This document shows, one piece after another, positions 13,078 through 20,548 of a stretch of DNA of 20,548 nucleotides (within the stretch, counting starts at the first letter, position 1; the number at the start of each line of letters is the position of its first letter). The notes beneath the pieces were generated by a model. It worked only from the letters and a program-made list of their open reading frames with translations. It was not told where the DNA came from and made no database searches. This stretch comes from Deltaproteobacteria bacterium (lineage in GTDB: Bacteria; Desulfobacterota; UBA8473). Made by a program: the position numbers and the translations under genes. The DNA lies in assembly GCA_030643245.1 (NCBI GenBank), contig DAOWME010000020.1:1-20548 (forward strand), given 5' to 3'.

Positions 13078-14268
13078 ATGGCGAAGCAAAAAGGATTACC
13101 TGTGGCCGTAGTGGGTGCCGGAATGATTAAATTCGGGGAACTCTTCGGTCAAAGCTATGAAGATATGATAGTAGGCGCCTACAGGGCATGTTTGAAAAGC
13201 GTTGACAAGGGAGTAGACGAGGAGGATATAGAGGCAGGATGGTTGGGCACCTGTATCCCTGGAACGGGTTTTCGAAGGGAGATACTTACGGGGGCCGGAC
13301 TGGCAGAGCCCATACGGTTTTTCCCAAAGCCCGTGAGTAGGATGGAGAACGCATGTTGCACGGGCAGTGATGCAGTTAGAAACGCAGCCTTTTCCGTGGC
13401 GGCCGGCGTATACGATCTCGTCCTGGTGATTGGGGCTGAGAAGATGCGAGATATACCCTCAAGAGATTCTCTTATCGCACAGACCGGCATTATGTATCAT
13501 TCCTGGTGGCATCCCAGGGGCTCATCCGCTCCGCAAAGATTTGGCTCTCTTGCCACGGCACATATGGACAAGTTCGGCACAAAGAGGGAACATCTGGCCA
13601 TGATAGCAGTGAAAAACCATCACAACGGCACAATGGACCCTTACACCCATTTCAATTTTGAGATCACAGTGGAGCAGGCACTGAACGCCCCCATTATCTC
13701 GTGGCCTTTGGGACTGTTCGATTCGTGTCCCACAACCGACGGAGCAGCGGCGATCCTGCTGGCAAGACAAGACAGGGCAAAGGAATACACGGACAAGCCA
13801 TTATATTTCCTGGGAAGCGGATTGGCGACTGACCCTATGTACCTGCCATGGAAGAAAAATTTTATAGAGTTTCCAGCAACCCAGGCTGCTGCCAAAGCAG
13901 CCTATGAAATGGCCGGGATCGGTCCCGACGATGTTGACATAGCAGAACTTCACGACTGCTTCACAATTACCGAGCTACTGACATATGAGGACATGGGTTT
14001 CTGCAAAAAGGGTGAAGGGGCCAAGTGGCTTGAAGAGGGACACCCTATGCTTGACGGCAGCAAACCCTGCAATCCCAGTGGCGGTCTCAAGGCAAAAGGA
14101 CATCCCATAGGCGCCACCGGTGTGGCACAGATCTGTGAACTATGGTGGCATTTAAGGGGAGAAGCAGAAGAAAGGCAAGTAAAAAACGCTGAAATAGCCT
14201 GCACTCATAACCTTGGCGGCCTAGGCACAACGGTTCTCGTTAACATCTTTGGTAAAGAACCAAGGTAG
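13078..14268 (+). CDS. Thiolase (SCP-x/archaeal type), probable partner of the DUF35 fusion
   Basis: A 396-aa thiolase expected to cleave a 3-oxoacyl-CoA with CoA at the end of the cluster's beta-oxidation. AGGAGG lies upstream of ATG 13078. Catalytic features are complete: the nucleophile Cys93 in ENACCTGSDAV (a second Cys at 94 follows it), His292 in ELHDCFTI, and His342 in GHPIGATG, with CTHNLGGLG at 375-383 near the end. This form of thiolase usually works with a DUF35 OB-fold protein that helps bind CoA. Here that module is supplied by the upstream gene. It closes the co-directional run; a 14-bp hairpin lies 105 nt downstream. Confidence 0.9.
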   Translation: MAKQKGLPVAVVGAGMIKFGELFGQSYEDMIVGAYRACLKSVDKGVDEEDIEAGWLGTCIPGTGFRREILTGAGLAEPIRFFPKPVSRMENACCTGSDAVRNAAFSVAAGVYDLVLVIGAEKMRDIPSRDSLIAQTGIMYHSWWHPRGSSAPQRFGSLATAHMDKFGTKREHLAMIAVKNHHNGTMDPYTHFNFEITVEQALNAPIISWPLGLFDSCPTTDGAAAILLARQDRAKEYTDKPLYFLGSGLATDPMYLPWKKNFIEFPATQAAAKAAYEMAGIGPDDVDIAELHDCFTITELLTYEDMGFCKKGEGAKWLEEGHPMLDGSKPCNPSGGLKAKGHPIGATGVAQICELWWHLRGEAEERQVKNAEIACTHNLGGLGTTVLVNIFGKEPR

Positions 14269-14373
14269 GAAGGACTCGGAGTATCTTCAGCGCCCTACCC
14301 CGTGTTCGCTATAGCCATTAAACTGGCGGTAATAACCCTTCACAGGGTGTTTTGGTAATCATTCAACTGATAA

Positions 14374-14411
14374 GGCGGGCAAAGGTTATCCTTGAGAAAC
14401 CTTTGCCCGCC
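14374..14411. terminator. Strong hairpin between convergent thiolase and U32 genes
   Basis: A 14-bp perfect stem (GGCGGGCAAAGGTT and its complement) closes a 10-nt loop. It lies between two converging transcription units, which suggests a bidirectional terminator. No U-tract follows on either strand, so it may stop polymerase poorly or instead protect 3' ends. Apart from this, 14269-14620 shows only a weak inverted pair (GCACAAGTCGA around 14523 against TCGACTTGCAC around 14585). Confidence 0.5.
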
Positions 14412-14620
14412 TCCGGCGGCAATTCCAAAAAGATGCGACCTGTGCAGTTGGGCAGGTTTACCTCTTAACACAATCCTGTTGACTGAATTATCAGAGAAGC
14501 TTCAACATACTGGTTTTGTGACTGCACAAGTCGAAAAGATGGGATATTTTCTCAAGATGTGAGATGTGTGAGATGTTTATGAGGTCGACTTGCACAGGGA
14601 AGGTATGGGACGGGGAAACT

Positions 14621-15832
14621 TCATCTCTCTCTCCGGATGAGATCGTTTCTATCTGCAGGAAAGTCGACAGCCAAGATGATAGACTGATTTGGCTGGGCAA
14701 TTGAAATCTCTTCACAATCCTCATTCATTATCTTCTCCAAGAAGAGACGATGGACCTCTCCTGACTTTCTTACAAATTCGAGTTCGTCACCCAAGCGTAT
14801 CTGATTTCTTACCTCAATCTTGATCGTATTCTGTCTCAAGATTTCCCTGATCACCCCTACCAATTCATGGGTTTGAACATAAGACGAAGACGAATAGTTC
14901 TGGATGCCTTCAGTAAGACCCTCACAGAAGAAGCCCGTCGTATACCCCCTGTGACTAACCTTCCTTAACTCTTCAAACCACTCCTTCCGAAACGCGTACT
15001 TCCCCGGCTTACTCAAGTACTCGTCTATCGCCTGGCGATAAGACTTCACGACATTCCCCACATAGTTTATCCCTTTCATCCTTCCCTCGATCTTAAGGGC
15101 GTCTACACCGGCATCTATCAAATCAGGGATATACTCTAAAAGACAGAGGTCTTTTGAACTGAGGATATAACTACCGTGTTTATCTTGAAAAATTGGGAGA
15201 TACGTATCCGGGCGATTCTCTTCCATGAGGGCGTATCTCCATCGACACGGTTGCGAGCACTCCCCTCGGTTCGAATCTCGATTAGTCAGGTAATTACTTA
15301 GCAGACACCTGCCTGAGTACGAGATACACATAGCCCCGTGAACGAATATCTCTATCTCTGTGTCTACTTTTCTCTTGATATATTTAATCTCAGAGAAGGA
15401 CAGTTCCCGTGCCAGGTTAACTCGAGAAATACCCTGATCTTTCCAGAACTTTACGCTCTGCCAGTTGGTAGTGTTCGCCTGGGTACTCAGATGAAGCGTC
15501 ATCCCAGGAATTAGTCTCCTTGCCATAGCAATAATCCCGGGATCTGAAACGATTATAGCGTCCACACTCAGTTGTTGGAGGATGTTCAAATACTCAGGAA
15601 TTCCTTTCAAATCATCATTTCTGGGAAAAATATTGACCGTGACATATACTTTAACCTCTTCTTCCTGTGCGAGTTTTATGCCCTCCTCCATCTGAGGAAT
15701 GGTAAAATTCCCGGCAAAACTCCTGAGTCCATATGACTTGCCACTTAAATATACAGCATCAGCACCATAGTGAATGGCAATCTTCAGTTTCTCCAAATTC
15801 CCGGCTGGTGCAAGGAGTTCCGGTTTTTTCAT
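14621..15832 (-). CDS. Peptidase U32 family protein, TrhP/YegQ-like
   Basis: A 403-aa TIM-barrel protein of the U32 family. Known bacterial members are mostly RNA- or quinone-modifying proteins (TrhP/YegQ for 5-hydroxyuridine in tRNA, RlhA for 23S rRNA, UbiU/V) rather than peptidases. The N-terminus ELLAPAGNLEKLKIAIHYGADAVY is cut here to its hallmark: LLAPAGN at 6-12 and GADAVY at 23-28. The family signature EIFVHGAMCISYSGRCLLS runs from 161 to 179. Cys169, 176, 192 and 196 match the four cysteines that hold a 4Fe-4S cluster in characterised members. At about 400 residues it fits the short TrhP-like group, which supports a tRNA U34 hydroxylation role by inference. GAGGATCC precedes the ATG. 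An inverted-repeat structure lies 17 nt upstream of the start. Confidence 0.85.
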   Translation of the reverse strand: MKKPELLAPAGNLEKLKIAIHYGADAVYLSGKSYGLRSFAGNFTIPQMEEGIKLAQEEEVKVYVTVNIFPRNDDLKGIPEYLNILQQLSVDAIIVSDPGIIAMARRLIPGMTLHLSTQANTTNWQSVKFWKDQGISRVNLARELSFSEIKYIKRKVDTEIEIFVHGAMCISYSGRCLLSNYLTNRDSNRGECSQPCRWRYALMEENRPDTYLPIFQDKHGSYILSSKDLCLLEYIPDLIDAGVDALKIEGRMKGINYVGNVVKSYRQAIDEYLSKPGKYAFRKEWFEELRKVSHRGYTTGFFCEGLTEGIQNYSSSSYVQTHELVGVIREILRQNTIKIEVRNQIRLGDELEFVRKSGEVHRLFLEKIMNEDCEEISIAQPNQSIILAVDFPADRNDLIRRER

Positions 15833-15849
15833 AAGGATCCTCTTCCCAT

Positions 15850-15956
15850 GAAGTGCTGCTCAACCGTTCAACAAATCATTCAGTCCTTTCCCTACAAATT
15901 ACACGCTGAACGGCAACACAATAACCAATAAAAAACTACTATCATAGCAGCACTTC
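15850..15956. repeat. Inverted-repeat structure in the leader of the U32 gene
   Basis: An 11-bp perfect inverted repeat (GAAGTGCTGCT at 15850-15860 and its complement at 15946-15956) encloses a second one of 7 bp (CCGTTCA at 15864-15870 with TGAACGG at 15907-15913). On the minus strand it lies in the 5' leader, ending 17 nt before the ATG. No second copy is seen in the window, so it could be another small mobile repeat or a regulatory RNA fold. Confidence 0.5.
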
Positions 15957-16015
15957 AAAAAGCAAGGGATTAGTTTTCACACCGAGACATCTTGACTTCA
16001 TTAATGACTTTTCCC

Positions 16016-16044
16016 TTGACAAGTCCAAGGTTAGCAGGTATTTT
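16016..16044 (+). promoter_or_regulatory. Candidate sigma-70 promoter for dprA-topA
   Basis: A perfect TTGACA at 16016-16021 and TATTTT at 16039-16044 are separated by the optimal 17 nt, in an A/T-rich divergent intergenic region. An inverted repeat, GTATGC-9-GCATAC at 16084-16104, lies downstream within the expected leader and might be an operator or hairpin. Confidence 0.5.
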
Positions 16045-16179
16045 TTTATTTTTTCTCAACCCCGATTCATTTAAATAAAAACAGTATGCAAATGTCAAGC
16101 ATACGTCCCGAACCCCTTCCTCTTTCTCCCTCTGATGAAGAGGGAGGAAGGCAAATGGGACAGAGCAGAATCCAAAACA

Positions 16180-17271
16180 ATGAACAAGAAGTTTTTTGGC
16201 GTAGCACTCAGTTTCGTGCCGGGAATAGGTAATGTTTTATATAAGAGATTGATCGAACACTTCAAGAGAGCTGAGGTTGTGTTCAAGACCACTTTTAAAG
16301 AATTGATGGAAGTTGAGGGTATAGGCCCCCAAACTGCTTCAGCTATTAAGAACTTTGACCGGGAGATTCTAGTCGAGAAAGAGTTACTTGCTGTTGAGAA
16401 GGCGAATGCCGGAATAATAACACTTGAGGATGACTGTTATCCAAGTAATCTATTTAAGATCAGTGATCCGCCATCGATACTTTACGTGAAGGGAAATATT
16501 ACAAAGGCGGATCAATTTGCTGTTGCCGTTGTTGGATCACGGACCCCGTCAAAATATGGGAAGTGTGCCGCTAATTTAATCAGTCGGGATTTGGCAACCG
16601 AGGGAATAACGATTGTAAGTGGTATGGCTCGTGGGATCGATTCCATTTGTCACAAAGAGGCCTTGCGTGCTGGAGGAAGGACTATCGCCGTACTGGGAAA
16701 CGGAATAGATATAATCTATCCTCCAGAAAACGAGGCATTATACCATGAGATAATCAAAAATGGTGCTGTAATTAGTGATTTTCCTATTGCAACACCGCCC
16801 GACAGTGTAAACTTCCCCGACCGAAACAGGATAATAAGTGGTCTGTCCTTAGGGGTAGTAGTTGTTGAGGCAGGAACAAAAAGTGGATCTTTAATCACTG
16901 CAAGGTTTGCAGCTAGCCAAGGTCGAAATGTCTTTGCCGTACCTGGACAGATCGGGTCTATGAGAAGTAAAGGGACAAACAGGCTCATCAAAAATGGGGC
17001 TAGCTTACTAGAACATGCCAATGATGTTGTCGACATAGTCTTACCCGAATACAGAAATCATAGAGCAACTAGGAACAAGACCAGGGTAAAGGAAAATCTA
17101 TCCGAAAATGCCAAATTGGTCTTGACTGTCTTGACCGAAGGTCCCTTGCACATTGATATGGTCACAGCTAGAAGCAGACTGAATGTTAACGAAGTTTCAA
17201 GCATATTGTTAACTTTAGAACTTGACGGCCTTATTACCCATCTGCCTGGAAAGATATTTATAAAAAACTAA
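16180..17271 (+). CDS. DNA-processing protein DprA (Smf)
   Basis: DprA binds incoming single-stranded DNA and loads RecA during natural transformation; homologues are also kept in bacteria not known to be competent. From ATG 16180 it is 363 aa. An N-terminal helix-hairpin-helix-like part (ALSFVPGIGNVLYKRL; a second GIGPQTASAI) is followed by the Rossmann DprA domain with VVGSR, SGMARGID, FPDRNRIISGL, SGSLITARFAA and FAVPGQ. A C-terminal winged helix follows (about residues 305-360). The frame also opens at ATG 16135, which would add 15 charged residues. That ATG sits in the loop of an 8-bp hairpin (CTCCCTCT/AGAGGGAG) and has no ribosome site. The 16180 start fits the family N-terminus better but has a weak ribosome site too. 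It is paired with topA, a common arrangement. Confidence 0.92.
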   Translation: MNKKFFGVALSFVPGIGNVLYKRLIEHFKRAEVVFKTTFKELMEVEGIGPQTASAIKNFDREILVEKELLAVEKANAGIITLEDDCYPSNLFKISDPPSILYVKGNITKADQFAVAVVGSRTPSKYGKCAANLISRDLATEGITIVSGMARGIDSICHKEALRAGGRTIAVLGNGIDIIYPPENEALYHEIIKNGAVISDFPIATPPDSVNFPDRNRIISGLSLGVVVVEAGTKSGSLITARFAASQGRNVFAVPGQIGSMRSKGTNRLIKNGASLLEHANDVVDIVLPEYRNHRATRNKTRVKENLSENAKLVLTVLTEGPLHIDMVTARSRLNVNEVSSILLTLELDGLITHLPGKIFIKN

Positions 17272-17353
17272 AAGGATGTTTGAAAACTTCTTCCTTCCCC
17301 CGATTGATCATTTTTTATTGTTTTAAATTCGCGCTGCAAAATATCAAGTTGTG

Positions 17354-17473
17354 TAGTGCCCATCCATAAATTAGCTTCTGAAAAAATAAGCGCTAACAAA
17401 TTTCCATTTCAGAAATGAACAATTTTCACCACACAGAAATCGCAAAAAAATGCCCTTTCTGGATGGAAACTAA
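17354..17473. repeat. Palindromic MITE-like repeat, family 2, short variant C
   Basis: A 120-bp element with family-2 ends (TAGTGCCCATCCATAAAT at the left, CTTTCTGGATGGAAACTAA at the right). It retains one inner block, TTCAGAAATGA(A/G)CAATTTT, shared with A and B, but lacks most of their core. It fills over half of the 219-bp dprA-topA gap and ends 17 nt before the chosen topA start. The stretch before it, 17272-17353, shows no clear terminator. Confidence 0.75.
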
Positions 17474-17490
17474 AATATATGGAGAAAGGA

Positions 17491-19935
17491 ATGTCTAAAT
17501 CTCTCGTTGTAGTTGAATCACCCTCAAAAGCAAACACTATCAAGAAATTCCTCGGGAAAGATTTCCTGGTGTTGCCATCTACCGGGCATATCAGGGCACT
17601 CCCCAGCAAGCCCGGATCAGTGAGCGTAGACAACAATTTTGAGCCCCAATACCATGTACTACCTCAAAGAAAGAAGAATATTTCTCAAATAAAGAAGGCC
17701 CTTAAACAATGTGAAAATCTCTACCTGGCTACCGATCTAGATCGAGAAGGGGAGGCCATTGCTTGGCATTTATTAGAAGTCCTGGGCCTAGGTAACGTAA
17801 GAACCCAAGGTAAAGAGGATCGGGCATCGTCCCTTTCAGTTAAAAGGATAACTTTTTATGAAATTACGAAAGAAGCCATTCTTAAAGCCATTGAAAATCC
17901 GAGAGACATCATTCAATCTCTGGTAAATGCTCAGCAGGCCAGAGTAATTTTAGACTACCTTTACGGATTTAACCTCAGTCCGTTTCTGTGGAAAAAGGTG
18001 CGTTATGGACTCTCCGCCGGCCGAGTTCAATCCGTATCACTTAGACTAATCTGTGAGAGAGAAAAAGAGATTAAAGCATTTGAGCCCAAGGAATATTGGA
18101 CTATCTCTGCGAACCTCTCAACCACAAAGAAGCCAACTCCATCCACCAATTTTAAAGCTGTTCTTGTTGAGGTGGATGGTAAAAAACAAAAGAAATTCTC
18201 AATCAAGAATGAAAAGTCCGCCAAGAAAATCGTAGATGAACTTGAAGGTGCAGAATATGAGGTTGTGGCAATTAAGGAAAAAGAAGTGCGCAGAGCCCCT
18301 CCACCTCCGTTCACCACAAGCACGCTGCAACAGGAGGCAGCCCGGAAGCTGCGTTTCTCGGCAAAGAAAACCATGTCCATAGCACAAAACCTCTATGAAG
18401 GGATAACAATCCAAGACGAAGCTGTTGGATTAATCACCTACATGAGGACAGATAGTGTAAACCTTTCCTCAAACGCCCTTGAACATGCAAAAAACACGAT
18501 AATCAGGTTATTTGGTTCTGATTATGCACTCAAGAGGCCTCGTTATTTCAAAAACAAGGCAAAGAATGTTCAAGAAGCCCATGAAGCTATAAGACCTACT
18601 GATTTTACCAGAAACCCGGATGATCTAAGACGTTCTTTGAGCCCTGATCAGTGTAAATTATACAGACTGATCTGGAGGCGAGCTATCGCATGCCAGATGG
18701 CCAAAGCGATATTTAACACTGTTTCTGTTGACATTACAGCAAAGGGAACTTACGTATTTCGTGTCTCCGGTTCTGTGATAAAATTTCCTGGCTTTACCAA
18801 AGTCTACCAAGAGAGCAGAGATGACGAAAAGGAAGAAAAAGAAAATGTATTGCCTCCTCTTGCAAAAGGTCAGTATCTTTATCTGATAGAGCTGCTTCCT
18901 AATCAGCATTTCACCCAGCCCCCTGCTCGTTATAGTGAAGCCTCTCTCGTGAAAACTCTGGAAGAATACGGAATAGGCCGTCCGTCCACCTATGCCTCAA
19001 TTATAAACACCCTTCTTGTCCGGGGGTATGTTAAAACAATTGAACGCCGTTTCCATCCTGAAGATACCGGAATAACTGTAACAAAACTGCTAGTCACACA
19101 TTTTAACAAGTATGTTGATTATGATTTTACTGCCAGAATGGAAGAAGATCTTGATCAAATAGCCAAGGGTAAAGCGGAATGGCGGCAGGTCGTTGGGCAG
19201 TTTTGGACTCCTTTCATTGACTTAATAGAGGAAAAATATGTTGAAGTTAAGAAGTCAGATGTTGTTAATGAAGAAACAGATGAAAAGTGCCCCCAATGTG
19301 GTGGGGACCTCGTCATCAAATTGGGCCGTTATGGCAAGTTCTATGCCTGTAAAGGCTATCCTCAATGCAAGTTTGTAAGGCCTTTGAAAGAGAAAGAACA
19401 ACCACCTGAGGATATGGTTCCTAGCTCAGAGAAATGTGAAAAATGTGGGAAACCCATGATAATGAGGGTTGGTAAATTCGGTCAGTTTCTGGCTTGTTCC
19501 GGATATCCCGAGTGCAAAAATACCAAACGAATCCGCAAGGACGGAGATTTACAGATAGAGCAAACGGAGATGACCGATGAAAAGTGTGAGAAGTGCGGTG
19601 GCAGCTTCGTAATCAAACGCACACGGTATGGAAACAGATTTCTCTCTTGTCAAAATTATCCGGACTGTCGGAATGCTAAGCCTCTGTGTATTGGGGTTAA
19701 ATGTCCAAGACCTGATTGTGACGGGGATATGGTGGAAAGAAGTTCAAAAAAGGGGAGAATTTTTTATGGGTGCAGCAACTATCCTGAGTGTAAGACGGTG
19801 TTGTGGAATAAACCTGTACCCGAGTCCTGTCCCGATTGCAAGTCTCCATTTTTGTTAGAAAAGGTTACAAAAAATGGTAAAAGAACTCTCGAATGTTCCA
19901 ACAAGGAATGCAAATACCGAACCGAAAAGGCCTAA
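17491..19935 (+). CDS. DNA topoisomerase I
   Basis: Type IA topoisomerase that relaxes negative supercoils. The start at ATG 17491 gives 814 aa and the typical MSKSLVVVESPSK beginning, with GGAG 6 nt upstream; an ATG at 17479 would add four residues and has no ribosome site. The TOPRIM domain shows Glu9 and the metal-binding TDLDREGE (Asp82, Asp84, Glu86). The active-site Tyr is residue 317 in LITYMRTDSVNLS, close to Tyr319 of E. coli. The C-terminal region from about residue 599 has five tandem Cys-rich modules of the form CxxC...GxxxxxCxxYPxC; the fourth begins CPRPDC and the last is less regular. This is more than the three Cys4 fingers usual for E. coli. It converges on the rRNA operon with about 50 nt between them. 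Confidence 0.95.
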   Translation: MSKSLVVVESPSKANTIKKFLGKDFLVLPSTGHIRALPSKPGSVSVDNNFEPQYHVLPQRKKNISQIKKALKQCENLYLATDLDREGEAIAWHLLEVLGLGNVRTQGKEDRASSLSVKRITFYEITKEAILKAIENPRDIIQSLVNAQQARVILDYLYGFNLSPFLWKKVRYGLSAGRVQSVSLRLICEREKEIKAFEPKEYWTISANLSTTKKPTPSTNFKAVLVEVDGKKQKKFSIKNEKSAKKIVDELEGAEYEVVAIKEKEVRRAPPPPFTTSTLQQEAARKLRFSAKKTMSIAQNLYEGITIQDEAVGLITYMRTDSVNLSSNALEHAKNTIIRLFGSDYALKRPRYFKNKAKNVQEAHEAIRPTDFTRNPDDLRRSLSPDQCKLYRLIWRRAIACQMAKAIFNTVSVDITAKGTYVFRVSGSVIKFPGFTKVYQESRDDEKEEKENVLPPLAKGQYLYLIELLPNQHFTQPPARYSEASLVKTLEEYGIGRPSTYASIINTLLVRGYVKTIERRFHPEDTGITVTKLLVTHFNKYVDYDFTARMEEDLDQIAKGKAEWRQVVGQFWTPFIDLIEEKYVEVKKSDVVNEETDEKCPQCGGDLVIKLGRYGKFYACKGYPQCKFVRPLKEKEQPPEDMVPSSEKCEKCGKPMIMRVGKFGQFLACSGYPECKNTKRIRKDGDLQIEQTEMTDEKCEKCGGSFVIKRTRYGNRFLSCQNYPDCRNAKPLCIGVKCPRPDCDGDMVERSSKKGRIFYGCSNYPECKTVLWNKPVPESCPDCKSPFLLEKVTKNGKRTLECSNKECKYRTEKA

Positions 19936-19940
19936 AGAAT

Positions 19941-19974
19941 AAAAAAAGCCGCCTCAAAGTTTACTTAAGGCGGC
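19941..19974 (-). terminator. Intrinsic terminator of the rRNA operon
   Basis: Read on the minus strand, a GCCGCCT/AGGCGGC stem (7 bp plus further weak pairing) is followed directly by seven U residues. This is a textbook intrinsic terminator immediately downstream of 5S rRNA. On the plus strand the same stem lies 12 nt after the topA stop and could also serve topA, but without a good U-tract. Confidence 0.85.
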
Positions 19975-19986
19975 CTATATTAAGTT

Positions 19987-20104
<118 letters not shown>

Positions 20105-20132
20105 AAACAGTCTTCTCTATGATATTTAAATA

Positions 20133-20548
<416 letters not shown>

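Noticed and set aside
14371..14620. tRNA or small RNA gene between the thiolase and U32 genes
   Set aside because: The hairpin and weak inverted pair do not form a cloverleaf, and no TTC-loop or anticodon-arm pattern was found.

Overview
The window looks like chromosome from an anaerobic, Gram-negative bacterium, most likely a Desulfobacterota (deltaproteobacterial) lineage. LptG and a CpoB/YbgF lipoprotein indicate an outer membrane with LPS. The dprA-topA pair, the stack of acyl-CoA dehydrogenases and the archaeal-type HMG-CoA-synthase/DUF35 plus thiolase pair are typical of sulfate-reducing or syntrophic acid and hydrocarbon degraders. This is inferred from protein families; no phylogeny could be run.

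Layout. 1-2264: a palindromic repeat, lptG (+), and cpoB (-), whose 3' end overlaps lptG, followed by an isolated hairpin. 2270-14268: a co-directional (+) acyl-CoA catabolic cluster. It holds a PaaG-like enoyl-CoA hydratase/isomerase, an acyl-CoA dehydrogenase (ACD1), an enoyl-CoA hydratase, four more dehydrogenases (ACD2-ACD5), an orphan B12-binding subunit, an HMG-CoA-synthase-like/DUF35 fusion and a thiolase. 14621-15832: a U32-family protein (-). 16180-19935: dprA and topA (+). 19941-20548: the 3' end of an rRNA operon on the minus strand (terminator, 5S, 3' part of 23S).

How the genes may work together. The cluster supplies repeated dehydrogenation, hydration/isomerisation and thiolysis steps, plus one half of a B12-dependent carbon-skeleton mutase. 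Activating enzyme, 3-hydroxyacyl-CoA dehydrogenase, ETF and mutase large subunit are all missing here, so the pathway is completed elsewhere. The active sites are not uniform. ACD1 has the usual C-terminal Glu. ACD3 has the isovaleryl-CoA-dehydrogenase arrangement. ACD2, ACD4 and ACD5 carry Asp in the Glu position, and ACD5 has also lost several conserved motif residues. The HMG-CoA-synthase-like protein has lost its Glu/Cys/His catalytic set, while its thiolase neighbour keeps its own. This points to specialised or heteromeric enzymes acting on an unusual, perhaps branched or cyclic, acyl-CoA.

The second striking feature is non-coding: at least three families of short palindromic, MITE-like repeats (seven copies) plus an eighth inverted-repeat structure. 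Six of these eight end 16-42 nt before a start codon, namely lptG, ACD1, ECH2, ACD2, the U32 gene and topA.
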